DNA of 64,000 nucleotides from Pirellulaceae bacterium (lineage in GTDB: Bacteria; Planctomycetota; Planctomycetia; Pirellulales; Pirellulaceae), in contig JADYZV010000044.1 in the NCBI GenBank assembly GCA_020852965.1, positions 1-64,000 of the forward strand, written 5' to 3'. A program made the translations under genes and the position numbers. Under the pieces are notes generated by a model that ran no database searches, was not told where the DNA came from, and saw nothing but the letters and a program-made list of their open reading frames with translations. This document shows positions 33,802 through 42,870 of this stretch, piece after piece; position 1 is the first letter of the stretch, and each line of letters begins with the position of its first letter.

Positions 33802-36240
33802 ATGCCGAAAAAGAAATATTCGCGGAGTATCTATGGACGACGAATCGTTGGAGCTTGCGGTTGGGTAGCTACGGCCTGCCTGTTGGCGGGCTGCAATCCA
33901 GGGCGCGAGGCAACATCGATTGATTTATCTCAAGCCACCTATGTTGGGCAGGCAGCTTGTGTCAACTGCCATCAGCAGCAGGCTCACCTACACGCCGGCT
34001 CACAGCACCAACAGGCGATGCAAGCCGCTACGGAAGCGACGGTACTGGCCGACTTCAACGATGCCACACTCGAACATCACGGTGTAGCCAGTCGCATGTT
34101 TCGCGACGGGGACGCGTTCATGGTGCGCACCGAAGGCCCCGATGGAGAACTGGCTGACTTCGAAGTCAAATATGTCTTTGGCGTTACGCCATTGCAACAA
34201 TACATGGTTGAATTCCCCAGCAGCACGGCCACCATGGCTGAAGGTGAAATCCCACGCGTTCAGGTTTTACGACTGTGCTGGGATACTCTGCGCAAGACAT
34301 GGTTCTATCTACCACCACCCGATGTTGCTGACAAGCTCGCTCCGGACGACGACTTGCACTGGACCGGCGTCGCCCAACGCTGGAATAACATGTGCGCCGA
34401 TTGCCACAGCACCGACTACCGCAAGAACTTCGTTCCTCCCCAACCGAATGCCTTCCCACCACCCCCTCCCCCCAATGACATTCCGGGGTCCTATCATTCG
34501 ACGTTTGTGGAGATGCACGTTAGCTGCGAAGCCTGTCATGGACCAGGAAGCGTACACGTCGATCTGGCCAGCCGCTGGTTTCCAGGTTGGAATCGGCAGC
34601 GCGGCTATGGACTGGCCAACTTGAAAGCCTCAGCAGAAAATGAAATCCAAGCCTGCGCTCCGTGCCACAGTCGTCGCAGCATGGTACAGGGCGGCTTTCA
34701 CGCAGGGGACAACTTCTATGATTTCTATTCCAATCAATTGTTGACCGAGCCTATCTACTATGCCGACGGTCAAGTCCTGGATGAAGACTACGTGCACGGT
34801 TCTTTCATCCAAAGCAAGATGTACCATCGCGGGATTCGCTGCAGCGATTGCCACGACCCTCACACCGCGCAGTTGAAGCGGGAGGGGAATGACGTCTGTA
34901 CATCGTGCCACCAGCATCCGCAGGCCAAATACGACACGGTGGCCCATCATCGTCACCTGCCTGGAAGCGTGGGCGCACAGTGTGTCAACTGCCACATGCC
35001 CAGCACGACCTACATGGAAGTCGACGCGCGACGAGATCACTCGCTGCGCATACCGCGTCCCGACTTGAGTCTTCAACTCGATACGCCCAATGCCTGTACG
35101 AGCTGCCATGTGAAGCTTGACAACATAGCTGAAGAGAAGCGACCAGGACTAAAGCTCTACCAAGACTGGTTGGCCGCGGCGCGCGAGGGCGATGAACAAG
35201 TCAAGGCGGAGCTGAAGCGCGCGGACGCCTGGTGCGATGCGGCCTGTGACGAGTGGTACGGGCCGACTCGACGGCGTGACGAGCATTTTGGATTGGCCCT
35301 GGCGGCTGGCCAGCGGGGCGATGCGACCGCGCGCGAGCAGCTCACCGCACTCCTGAGCCGACGTGGCGCTGAAGCTCCAGCCATCGCGCGCGCTACGGCA
35401 TTGCAGATTCTATCGCGCATCGATCCTCATCAAGCTGCGATCGAAGCTAGCCGAGCGGTCGACGATGAGCATCCGTTGGTGCGCAGCACGGCCGCTCAAA
35501 CCCTGCTGGGGCATCCGCAAGCGACGCTGGCTGTGTCTCAGCTTGAGCAAGCCCTCACGGACCCGGTGCGCATCGTACGCACCGAGGCGGCCCGCAGCTT
35601 ACTGGAATTCCCTCATGAATTGGTAAGTAGCTCAGCGGGCGCCGCGTGGCGTGCTGCGCTCGATGAGCTGGTAGAAGGGATTGAACTGCACAACGATCGG
35701 GCTGGCGCCCATGTCGAGTTGGGACTGATCGCGACGCGCCAAGGCAGGCGTCAACAGGCGATCATGCACTACGAGACGGGCATCGCCGTCGAGCCCCTGG
35801 CGACCGGCTCACGATCCAACCTAGCCTCGCTATTACAAGAAAACTTACAAGCTTCGCAGGCAGCCGGTGCTCCTTCGTCTATGTCGACGACAGCTCTGGA
35901 GGAGGAAATCACGAGATTGAGAAAAGCGGAGTTGCCGCTACTGGCTCGCGATGCGGGGCTACTCCCCGACGCGGCTGCGCTGCAGTATCGATACGGACTA
36001 GCGTTGTACTTAGATGGACAGCGCGAAGCGGCCCTGCCGATCTTGATCCGAGCTGCCGAGCTAGAACCGAGCGACGCACAGTTTTCCCAAGCCACCGCGC
36101 TGCTAGCCGAAGCGCTCGAGCGGTGGCCCGAGGCGCAAAGCTGGGCCGCTGAAAACGTTCGACGCGCTGGTGAGTCCCCTGAATCGCTGCTGCTGCAAAA
36201 TAGAATCGAACAAGCCGCCGCCCAAGCTTCCGAGAAGTAA
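33802..36240 (+). CDS. octaheme c-type cytochrome lipoprotein with HEAT/TPR C-terminus
   Basis: From the ATG at 33802 the 812-residue protein begins with a lipoprotein signal peptide whose lipobox is LLAGC (Cys31). The open frame reaches 33718, but that start would put 28 residues before the signal. Eight CxxCH haem sites are present: CVNCH (53-57), CADCH, CEACH, CAPCH, CSDCH, CTSCH, CVNCH and CTSCH. The first part resembles cytochrome c554/NrfA-like multihaem proteins. From about residue 480 the sequence becomes HEAT-like (LVRSTAAQTLLGHPQATLAV), then TPR-like (AGAHVELGLIATRQGRRQQ). An extracytoplasmic electron-transfer scaffold is likely; the redox partner is unknown. Confidence 0.88.
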   Translation: MPKKKYSRSIYGRRIVGACGWVATACLLAGCNPGREATSIDLSQATYVGQAACVNCHQQQAHLHAGSQHQQAMQAATEATVLADFNDATLEHHGVASRMFRDGDAFMVRTEGPDGELADFEVKYVFGVTPLQQYMVEFPSSTATMAEGEIPRVQVLRLCWDTLRKTWFYLPPPDVADKLAPDDDLHWTGVAQRWNNMCADCHSTDYRKNFVPPQPNAFPPPPPPNDIPGSYHSTFVEMHVSCEACHGPGSVHVDLASRWFPGWNRQRGYGLANLKASAENEIQACAPCHSRRSMVQGGFHAGDNFYDFYSNQLLTEPIYYADGQVLDEDYVHGSFIQSKMYHRGIRCSDCHDPHTAQLKREGNDVCTSCHQHPQAKYDTVAHHRHLPGSVGAQCVNCHMPSTTYMEVDARRDHSLRIPRPDLSLQLDTPNACTSCHVKLDNIAEEKRPGLKLYQDWLAAAREGDEQVKAELKRADAWCDAACDEWYGPTRRRDEHFGLALAAGQRGDATAREQLTALLSRRGAEAPAIARATALQILSRIDPHQAAIEASRAVDDEHPLVRSTAAQTLLGHPQATLAVSQLEQALTDPVRIVRTEAARSLLEFPHELVSSSAGAAWRAALDELVEGIELHNDRAGAHVELGLIATRQGRRQQAIMHYETGIAVEPLATGSRSNLASLLQENLQASQAAGAPSSMSTTALEEEITRLRKAELPLLARDAGLLPDAAALQYRYGLALYLDGQREAALPILIRAAELEPSDAQFSQATALLAEALERWPEAQSWAAENVRRAGESPESLLLQNRIEQAAAQASEK

Positions 36241-36284
36241 ATGGCTTGCTCAAGGGCAATACCGCTGCGTTGCTTTAGCTCGGA

Positions 36285-36577
36285 TTATTCATGAATACCT
36301 AAATCATGCTGAAAGGTACCCTCCAGCGTGCACTCGTTGTACCGCACATCTCGATATTGCGACGGCCCCATGCCAGCTTGACTGGCGTAAGCCAAGTTTT
36401 ATGGTCAGTACACGACGGAAACACCCCAGCCTTACCACTTTTCCACCCGCCCGCCACCTGAGGTGGCGGGCGGGTGGAAAAGTGGGGGCACTGGTGGGGC
36501 CTTGATCTATATTCAAAACTCGTTCACCCGTGAGGCAAGCTCACAGGGGTCCCAAAAAAAGTTATGTGGTACAACGA
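36285..36577. mobile_element. non-coding dispersed element, locus 2 (MITE-like)
   Basis: The element has an outer part ATTATTCATGAATACCTAAA at 36285 and an inner end CTCGTTGTACCGCACA at 36334, mirrored by TGTGGTACAACGAG at 36564. Between them are the GCCCCATGCCAGCTT motif (36365), a 25-bp perfect hairpin (36435-36459 with 36461-36485), and one 52-bp unit (from about 36510). Locus 3 (53799-54110) has the same parts with the long outer end on the other side. No coding sequence is present. Terminal inverted repeats plus internal order suggest a MITE or similar; target-site duplication was not established. Confidence 0.65.
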
Positions 36578-36605
36578 GCAGCGGGCGCTAGGGTCGCGAG
36601 TAATG

Positions 36606-36748
36606 CGGGGTAAAGGGGGCAGGAGTCAATTGCCGTATGGGGTAGAGAGGGCAGGGGTAAAGGGGGCAGGGGTAAAGGGGGCAGGAGCGAATTGTACAAA
36701 GCACCCGAAGGGCCGCTGGCGGCAATTGACTCCTAGCCCCGTTACCCG
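36606..36748. repeat. G-rich inverted and tandem repeat
   Basis: CGGGGTAAAGGGGGCAGGAG with TCAATTGCCG (36606-36635) is mirrored by CGGCAATTGACTCCTAGCCC with CGTTACCCG (36720-36748). Between the arms, GGGGCAGGGGTAAA-type units repeat about every 15 bases. The G-run spacing could form a G-quadruplex. It lies between element locus 2 and the end of the sialidase gene; with them it fills the 558-base gap, which holds no gene. Confidence 0.7.
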
Positions 36749-36798
36749 CGCCGTCCACTACCCTAAATTTGAACGTTGATGGGCCACTTGAATTCACT

Positions 36799-38025
36799 CT
36801 ACGGCTTCGACTCAACCTTGTTTGGATCCCAAATCGTCGCGGCGATGTAGCGTTCTGGGCCAGCGACGGTATCCCAGAAGTAATAGGCGGTTACTACATG
36901 ACCACTGGCGGTTTGAATACTGCGCGGATAGCCCATGTCGCGTCCCCCGCCGTCGGTGCGCAGCAAAATCGGTTTACCCCACGTCTGCCCATCGTCGCCA
37001 GATAGCCGCGCAAGCATTTGAAACGGAGCGGCGCGGTAGGCATAGGTCAGGCAAATGCGACCATCGATCAATCGCAAGACGGCGGGAGGGGACCCTTCAC
37101 CGGTATCCGCTACCGGACGATTGAGGTAGCTCCATGTGATGCCATTGTCGAGCGATCGATAGGCTTCGAGGTAACTCTTGCCCATGTCGGGTTCGCGCAC
37201 GCGCGTGATCGTGAGTAGATGGTTTGAGGAGATTCGGACGGTCGAGGGCATGATTTCGTAGCCCGCTATTTCGTCATGGACCCATGACAAGAATTGAAAA
37301 GTCTGGCAGCCGTCGTCTGTTCGGGCGCAGAAAACGCGTCCTTCCAATCCATTGCTTTTGGCTGCTGTTAACATGACCGTCGCCGAGCTTGCGCTATCGA
37401 TGATCATGTCAGTGCGGGCGGCGATCTTCAAACCTCCCATGCTCGGTAACGCGAAGGGCCCCGACCATACATGCCCCCGATCGTAGCTATAAGAAAACTC
37501 CGACTGACCACCATCTTTGTCATCCATGCGCAGCGCCATGGCAAAGTCGGGGTGGGTCAGTTCGACCGGCTTTGTGCAAGAGCGCAGAGCCGGAACGGCG
37601 GCGTCCGAGTGTTCGATACCGTGCAGTGACTTACCACGAGGGATCAAATAACCTTGTTGATTAGGGAATTCAGTGGTCCACGTTACTCCACCGTCCAGGC
37701 TGCGCGCGAGCAAGAAATCTTCAGGTTTATTTCGGTCGATGTTATGCATCGCATTGCCGTGATTGAAGTGGTAACCGCGACTAAAGCCCAACAGCAGTTC
37801 TTCCCCCCAGCACCAAAAGCCGTGATTTGCGGGCCAACCTGCAAATCGCCCCGGCTCGCGATATACGACGACTTGCTGAACCACCGCAGGGTGGATTTTG
37901 TTTTCCGCGGCCGCTTGAGCGGAGCAGCGTTGCGAGCCTATTTGTAGCACAACTGTCATGCAGCAGGCCATGAATGCACTGTGGTTCAGAACGACAGATA
38001 GAGTTGGGTGGCAATGGACGCGCAT
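36799..38025 (-). CDS. exported sialidase-fold (BNR/Asp-box) protein
   Basis: The 408-residue product is a six-bladed beta-propeller of the sialidase superfamily. It has at least four Asp-box motifs: SLDGGVTW, SYDRGHVW, SLDNGITW and SGDDGQTW. The N-terminus (about residues 10-38) looks like a signal peptide ending near CSAQAAAEN. In true sialidases an arginine triad and a Tyr/Glu pair act on sialic acid; I cannot confirm all of these by eye, so the substrate is open. Planctomycetes have many such proteins, thought to act on algal or host glycans. It has no close operon partner; the upstream neighbour ends 180 bases away. Confidence 0.82.
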   Translation of the reverse strand: MRVHCHPTLSVVLNHSAFMACCMTVVLQIGSQRCSAQAAAENKIHPAVVQQVVVYREPGRFAGWPANHGFWCWGEELLLGFSRGYHFNHGNAMHNIDRNKPEDFLLARSLDGGVTWTTEFPNQQGYLIPRGKSLHGIEHSDAAVPALRSCTKPVELTHPDFAMALRMDDKDGGQSEFSYSYDRGHVWSGPFALPSMGGLKIAARTDMIIDSASSATVMLTAAKSNGLEGRVFCARTDDGCQTFQFLSWVHDEIAGYEIMPSTVRISSNHLLTITRVREPDMGKSYLEAYRSLDNGITWSYLNRPVADTGEGSPPAVLRLIDGRICLTYAYRAAPFQMLARLSGDDGQTWGKPILLRTDGGGRDMGYPRSIQTASGHVVTAYYFWDTVAGPERYIAATIWDPNKVESKP

Positions 38026-38203
38026 GATGTCTCCATGGACTGAAATATTTGCGGTGCTAAGGCTCTGTCCACTACCGTAAAATCTATTTCATGACAAAAC
38101 ACAAATTGTTTGGCTTAGGACTCTATTCTCTGGCGCTGCTGCAGTCACAAGCCTCAGAAATCTACCGACTGGCGACGGTGGCTAGCGAGTTGCGGAACCA
38201 AGC

Positions 38204-39859
38204 CTACAACAATTTCGCCTCGGCCACATCGCGCATCGTTTTAAGATCGAGCTTGCCGCTGCCGAGGACGGGAATGGCGTCGACTTGGACATAGCTATCG
38301 TCACCGGGGAGAAACAGATTGGGCAAACCGGCTTGGCTCATTTGCCGTATCAACTCTTGCTTGCCACACGGCAATTCGGTGTGCAAGACGACAATGCGCT
38401 CACCACGTTTTTCGTCTGGAACGGCGGTCACGGCCACGCGCATCGAGCCATCCTCATTGAGCCCGGCAATAGTGGTCAGCGTCTCTTCTATTTGGATGTG
38501 TGGTACCATCTCGCCACCGATTTTTGAAAAGCGGCTCATGCGCCCGGTGATGTGAATGAAGCCATCGGAGTCGAGGAAGCCTACGTCGCCGGTACGATAC
38601 CAGCCATCGTGCATGACCTCTGCGGTGAGCTCGGGTTGGTCCAAATAGCCCTGCATAACATTCGGGCCGCGGATTTCGAGCAAGCCGACTTCATCAATCC
38701 CCAGCGGCGTGTCGTGATCGATCGATACAATGCGTGCCTCGACATCGGTCATGGGCAAACCCACGCTCCCTTCGCGAATGCGCGAGCTGCCGGCTGCACC
38801 GGCGCGACTGGCCGGCACATTGACCGACACCAGCGGACTGAGCTCGGTGGTCCCATAGCCTTCGATGGGACGAATCGCGAACTTCTGCTCGAATTCTTCG
38901 GCCAATCCGAGCGGCATTTTCTCAGCCCCAAGCACTACGATTTCGAGCGACTTGAACTGCTGCGGCTCGACACGCCGCAAGTAGGCTCGAAGAAACGTCG
39001 GCGTCGCCAATAGAACGGTTGTCTGATAGTCCTCGGCCAATTTGCCGATCGGCCGAGCTTCCAGCGGGCTATAGTGGTAGACCACCGAACAAGGAAGCGA
39101 CATGCCCGCCCACAACGGAATGGTATAGCCGAACGAGTGAAAGAAGGGGAGGATCCCCAACACGACATCCTTTTCCGTCAAATGAATGGTGTCGTCGATA
39201 CCGATGATATTGCTGGTGATGTTCTTACTAGTGAGCACGACTCCTTTGGGAACGCCGGTCGAGCCCGAAGTGAAAATGATCGTTACCGGATCGTCGTGGG
39301 TTTTGTGCTGCAACCCCAGGCTGCGATGCAAGCCGGTGGCAGAACGCAAACGCGCATTGAAAAAAGCGGATAACTTGTCGCCAAGCGTGATGCGGTCTTT
39401 GATGTCCTCCAGGAATACCGTCGGGCAGCCGACGTCCAGACCGACTTTGTCGATGAACTTACGGCTGGTGATGACATGTTTCAACCCAGCCTTTTCGCAA
39501 CATTGCTTGAGCATCGCCGAATTGACGGTGTAATTCAGATTGACCGATACGCGATCGGCTAAGGCGACTGCCAAGTTGGTGGCTACGGCGGGAACGGTGG
39601 GGGGCAAGAAGATCCCCACGCGATGTTCGTCTGGGTCGAGAACTTCGCGGAGTAGGTAGCGGCGCAGAGCCAAGGTCCGGACCAACAGCTCTCGGCTGCT
39701 GAGCTTAGCTCCGGTGGAGTCGGCCGTCTTGAAGCGGCTACCACTTTGTTTGAGCTGCTGCAAAAGGCGCAGGGTGATGACCGGGGTGGAGGCGTCGTAG
39801 TGCGTCATGCGCGGGTCTCGATAAGACTGGCTGTGCAAAGCGAAACGTATCGAACCCAA
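38204..39859 (-). CDS. AMP-forming acyl-CoA/acyl-ACP ligase
   Basis: The 551-residue protein belongs to the ANL superfamily. It has the P-loop IIFTSGSTGVPKGVVLTS, the core motif EGYGTTELSP, the hinge segment DGWYRTGDVGFLDSDGFIHI followed by TGRMSRFSKIGG, and the C-terminal catalytic lysine region PVLGSGKLDLKTM. It activates a carboxylic acid as acyl-AMP and then transfers it to CoA or ACP. The pattern of long-chain features (FFHSFGYTIPLWAG) resembles the ligase half of Aas, the acyl-ACP synthetase that recycles fatty acids into phospholipid. No acyltransferase domain is attached. The start may instead be the internal ATG of MTHYDASTPVI, 17 residues in. Confidence 0.85.
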   Translation of the reverse strand: MGSIRFALHSQSYRDPRMTHYDASTPVITLRLLQQLKQSGSRFKTADSTGAKLSSRELLVRTLALRRYLLREVLDPDEHRVGIFLPPTVPAVATNLAVALADRVSVNLNYTVNSAMLKQCCEKAGLKHVITSRKFIDKVGLDVGCPTVFLEDIKDRITLGDKLSAFFNARLRSATGLHRSLGLQHKTHDDPVTIIFTSGSTGVPKGVVLTSKNITSNIIGIDDTIHLTEKDVVLGILPFFHSFGYTIPLWAGMSLPCSVVYHYSPLEARPIGKLAEDYQTTVLLATPTFLRAYLRRVEPQQFKSLEIVVLGAEKMPLGLAEEFEQKFAIRPIEGYGTTELSPLVSVNVPASRAGAAGSSRIREGSVGLPMTDVEARIVSIDHDTPLGIDEVGLLEIRGPNVMQGYLDQPELTAEVMHDGWYRTGDVGFLDSDGFIHITGRMSRFSKIGGEMVPHIQIEETLTTIAGLNEDGSMRVAVTAVPDEKRGERIVVLHTELPCGKQELIRQMSQAGLPNLFLPGDDSYVQVDAIPVLGSGKLDLKTMRDVAEAKLL

Positions 39860-40000
39860 ACGCTCGACGAGTCGCGTTCGTTAGCTGGGCTCACGTTTAA
39901 GTTACGCAGTTGCGTGGGGAGAACGCGGTCTATTGTGCGATCTTTGCTGCGGTCTGGGAAGAGGCTTTATGGAAAGCTATGACGGGACCCAGCACACGAT

Positions 40001-40038
40001 ACGAAAAAAGCCGAGAACCTGGGTCGGCACTCGGCTTT
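40001..40038 (-). terminator. rho-independent terminator of the Cys-rich protein gene
   Basis: Read on the minus strand, AAAGCCGAG pairs with CTCGGCTTT over a 14-base loop, and further T residues follow (TTTTTTTCGT). It starts about 35 bases past the stop of the Cys-rich gene. Confidence 0.88.
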
Positions 40039-40073
40039 AGCTTTAGCCTAAGCGGGAAAAACCTGCTTACGCA

Positions 40074-40613
40074 CTAGGCGGAAGGCGCATCTGCAGCAGG
40101 ATCTGGCGTAGGCGCTGGCGCTGGTGGAGCCGACGCTGGAGCTGTGCTCTCCATGATTACACCCGCATCCAAGGTTTGGCTGCAACTTGGGCAGTTGCTG
40201 ACGCCAGTGCTGTACGATGCAGACGACACTCCGCAACTGCTACAACCCGACGATACGTGGTGATGGCCACAGCTACCGCAACTGTTGCAACCCGACGAAC
40301 CGTGGTGGCCACAGCTACCGCAGCTTGGTGCTGGGCAGCAAACTGGGGCTGGTGCTGGGCAGCAAACAACTGGTGCTGGGCAGCAAACTGCAACGGTGGT
40401 GCCGCAGTCATTACGGCCAGCTCTCAGCTTGGCCAATAGTCCGCCGCTGCGCTGACGGCTCGCTTTGCCGCAGCAGTCGCCGCCGCGGGCGCCTGAAAAC
40501 AGTCCGCCACTGTTACCGCCGCACTTGCGGGCAGCGTAGCAGTCTTGTGTCGTGAAGCCGGCGGAAACAAGCATGGCAAAGCCAGCGATGCCCGCAACTA
40601 AAACTCGATTCAT
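40074..40613 (-). CDS. Cys-rich exported protein with GSCGHH and CCPAP repeats
   Basis: The ATG at 40613 follows a strong AGGAGG; the longer frame to 40688 lacks this. The 179-residue product has a signal peptide (MNRVLVAGIAGFAMLVSAGF). It then has CCPAP repeats (AVCCPAPVVCCPAPAPVCCP) and two repeats of CGSCGHH...SGCNSCG/SGCSSCG, then a Pro/Ala-rich tail. Cys and His density suggests metal binding or disulfide cross-linking in the cell envelope. Planctomycetes encode many such short Cys-rich exported proteins. I know no family. The gene stands alone, with a hairpin leader at 40649-40687 and a terminator behind it. Confidence 0.75.
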   Translation of the reverse strand: MNRVLVAGIAGFAMLVSAGFTTQDCYAARKCGGNSGGLFSGARGGDCCGKASRQRSGGLLAKLRAGRNDCGTTVAVCCPAPVVCCPAPAPVCCPAPSCGSCGHHGSSGCNSCGSCGHHHVSSGCSSCGVSSASYSTGVSNCPSCSQTLDAGVIMESTAPASAPPAPAPTPDPAADAPSA

Positions 40614-40648
40614 CGGAAACCTCCTAAGGTTCTCTACATGATGTCGAA

Positions 40649-40687
40649 TGGTCCAACCATTGGACCATCCTGGCGGGACATCCGCCA
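40649..40687 (-). promoter_or_regulatory. two tandem hairpins in the leader of the Cys-rich gene
   Basis: TGGTCCAA (40649-40656) pairs with TTGGACCA (40660-40667) over a three-base loop, and TGGCGG (40671-40676) pairs with CCGCCA (40682-40687). Both lie 36-75 bases upstream of the start codon. They could act as operator palindromes or as leader RNA structure that controls translation or stability. No regulator is identified. The rest of 40688-41030 has only a short stem (40988-41006, GTGTGGT/ACCACAC) near the SDR start. Confidence 0.5.
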
Positions 40688-41038
40688 AAACTAACTAAGC
40701 CGAATTGACCCTGACGGTGGCAGCGTAAGTGCCGATTAAGCCGACTGGGTAATTTGTAACGATCTGGCAAATAGAGTATCGCGCTGGAAAAGCGTGTCAA
40801 CCAGGGCAACGCCTCGGGTTTTACTATACTCACCCCCATCGGGTGGCACAATAAAAACTTTAATGGAAACGTGGCGAGCTGCTCAGCCGATTTGAAACGC
40901 TAATCCACCCGCAAACCACCTAAATTCTGCAGTCCTAAAATTCTTCGCAGCATTCCAGGCTACCGCGCAGACGATGGTTCAATGTAAGTGTGGTCCAGAA
41001 CCACACGGATTGCAAGAGTTAAGCAAGGAAGAGCACGG

Positions 41039-41842
41039 ATGGCGAAGCGGATTTTAGCAGGCAAACGAGTCGTTTTGACGGGTGCCAGTAGTGGAATTGG
41101 CTGGTATTTGGCTTCGGAATTGGTGCGAGCGGGAGCGATGGTGGTCGTCACGGCGCGGCGCGATGAGCGGTTGCAAGCGTTGCGTCGATCGTTTGGCAAT
41201 CCGCAAAAGCGATTGATAGCAGTGCCTGGCGATATCACCCAGGCGACTCATCGCCAGCGGCTAATTGAGACGACTGTCGGCGAATTGGGTGGCATCGACA
41301 TTATCATCAACAATGCAGGTATCGGTGCTATTGGTAGCTTTGAAGACGCCACTCCAGAGCGTCTGAGGCGAGTATTTGAAGTCAATTTCTTTGCCGCAGC
41401 CGAGCTCACACGCTTGGCGCTGCCGTATCTGCGCCGAGGCGATCAGCCTGCCGTGTGCGTGGTCAATAGCGTGCTTGGCCATCGAGCCGTACCCGGCAAA
41501 AGCGAGTACTGTGCGGCGAAATTCGCCCTGCGAGGTTGGGCTGAAGCGCTGCGGGTCGAACTACGGCCGAACGGAATAGACGTACTCTCGATTTCGCCGA
41601 GCACGACTCGCAGCGAGTTCTTCGGATCGCTGATCGACACGGCAGGGACTATCGTGCGGCGGCCGAATTTCCTTAGCCAGTCGCCCGAGAGCGTGGCGCA
41701 CTCGATATTTCGGGCTTTGAAGGGGCGTAAACGCGAAATGATCCTGTCTCCAGGTGGAAAAGCATTGGTGTGGCTCAGCCAGCTCGCCCCACAGTTGATG
41801 GATCGTCTGCTGCTGCGCTACGGCATGCCAGCAGCCTGTTGA
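41039..41842 (+). CDS. short-chain dehydrogenase/reductase
   Basis: The ATG at 41039 follows AAGGAAG and gives 267 residues; the upstream in-frame start would overlap a hairpin. It is a classical SDR: TGASSGIG binds NAD(P), ADLxx is replaced by GDITQA, NNAG is conserved, and the catalytic set includes Ser in VVNSVLGHRA and Tyr-x-x-x-Lys in SEYCAAK. The Arg pair after the second strand (TARRDERL) suggests NADPH. The C-terminal third includes a hydrophobic helix (ALVWLSQLAPQLMDRLLL) that may contact membrane. The substrate cannot be told from the sequence. Confidence 0.88.
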   Translation: MAKRILAGKRVVLTGASSGIGWYLASELVRAGAMVVVTARRDERLQALRRSFGNPQKRLIAVPGDITQATHRQRLIETTVGELGGIDIIINNAGIGAIGSFEDATPERLRRVFEVNFFAAAELTRLALPYLRRGDQPAVCVVNSVLGHRAVPGKSEYCAAKFALRGWAEALRVELRPNGIDVLSISPSTTRSEFFGSLIDTAGTIVRRPNFLSQSPESVAHSIFRALKGRKREMILSPGGKALVWLSQLAPQLMDRLLLRYGMPAAC

Positions 41843-41976
41843 GAGTTCCATGGACGCTAGATCAGTGGACGCGATATCAGCACATAGCTGGTCCGTCTGG
41901 GCTATACTGGGGCAGCCCTGGCAACGACCGCGACTAAGCACCCAAGCATAGTGCTCTGCCCACATGAATAATTAGG

Positions 41977-42063
41977 GTAGTGGACGAGGTTTCGAGTCCG
42001 ATTGATTCGCAATACGTTGGGGACTCGTTAACCGCTTGGGACTCGCGGGTCGCGTCCACTACC
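41977..42063. repeat. GTAGTGGACGAGG palindromic repeat, copy 2
   Basis: GTAGTGGACGAGGTTTCGAG on the left is mirrored by CGCGTCCACTAC on the right, with GGACTCGTTA and GGGACTCGCGGGT between. The same layout occurs at 43678-43745 and 44204-44270. It fills part of the 384-base gap between the SDR gene and the sigma factor; the rest (42064-42226) shows no gene. Confidence 0.85.
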
Positions 42064-42226
42064 TCCAATTAAAAGGTGGCGGAAGCATTAGAATGTGGTC
42101 CATTCGTAGCCACGACGGCTTAATAGGACCGAAAACTAGTGCGTGGTTGCTTAATGCCGAGAAAAACCCGATTATTTATCCCAATGGGGAATATAGCCTA
42201 GCTCTCGATGCTCAGTTCTATAGGCG

Positions 42227-42796
42227 GTGGATGTGGCGCAATTCTCGGATCCCAAACGCGATCCAAATCAAATCGATCGTGGGGGGATAACCCCCGAGCA
42301 GCGGCTGGCGCAGACAGAGCTATTGCTGGCCGCGCACCAGGAGGCGGTCTTTCGCTACGCCTACCGACTCTGTGGCTGCGCAGCTACCGCAGAAGACGTT
42401 ACGCAAGAAGCGTTCCTGCGTGCCTTTCGCAATCTGCACCAATTGCGGGATGAGGCGGCAGCAGCGGGTTGGCTGTTGGCGATTGCTCGCAATGAGTTCC
42501 TGCGACTCTGCCGGAAGAAAGGGACCAACGTCGAACTGGTCGACCCGCAGATTTGCGACATAGCCGACAAGCCCCAGCCAGCGGCCATCGATCACCAAGA
42601 GTGGGTTGCCCAAGCGCTCGAGCAGCTTCCTGAAGAGTTTCGATTGGTGTTGCTAATGTACTATTTTGAAGAATTGAGCTATGCACAAATCGCAGAACAA
42701 CTCAAGATTCCCATCGGGACCGTCATGAGTCGTCTCAGCCGTGGCAAGTCACACCTTAAAACAGCACTGGACCAATCCCAGTTGGCACAAGATTAG
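42227..42796 (+). CDS. ECF sigma factor
   Basis: The 189-residue product is a sigma-70 ECF factor. Region 2 includes YRLCGCAATAEDVTQEAFLR, matching the DAEDVTQE pattern that binds core polymerase and the -10 element. Region 4 includes LPEEFRLVLLMYYFEELSYA, QIAEQLKIPIGTVMSRLSRG, with the helix-turn-helix that reads the -35. The region is intact, unlike the sigma genes at 8410 and 12997. A membrane protein gene follows 75 bases later and is the likely anti-sigma partner. ECF factors of this type switch on stress or envelope regulons. Confidence 0.92.
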   Translation: MDVAQFSDPKRDPNQIDRGGITPEQRLAQTELLLAAHQEAVFRYAYRLCGCAATAEDVTQEAFLRAFRNLHQLRDEAAAAGWLLAIARNEFLRLCRKKGTNVELVDPQICDIADKPQPAAIDHQEWVAQALEQLPEEFRLVLLMYYFEELSYAQIAEQLKIPIGTVMSRLSRGKSHLKTALDQSQLAQD

Positions 42797-42870
42797 CCCA
42801 GTCTGATGAGCCCAGTCTGGCAACGCTGGGGAATATGTTTCCCCGCTCATATAACTAAGAAGTTTTGACC

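Noticed and set aside
36564-36779. Short coding frame with Gly/Ala repeats
   Set aside because: The product is only the translation of the G-rich repeat array and inverted repeat.
42036-42290. Coding frame before the sigma gene
   Set aside because: It starts within a palindromic repeat and overlaps the sigma start in another frame; no ribosome-binding site or motif.
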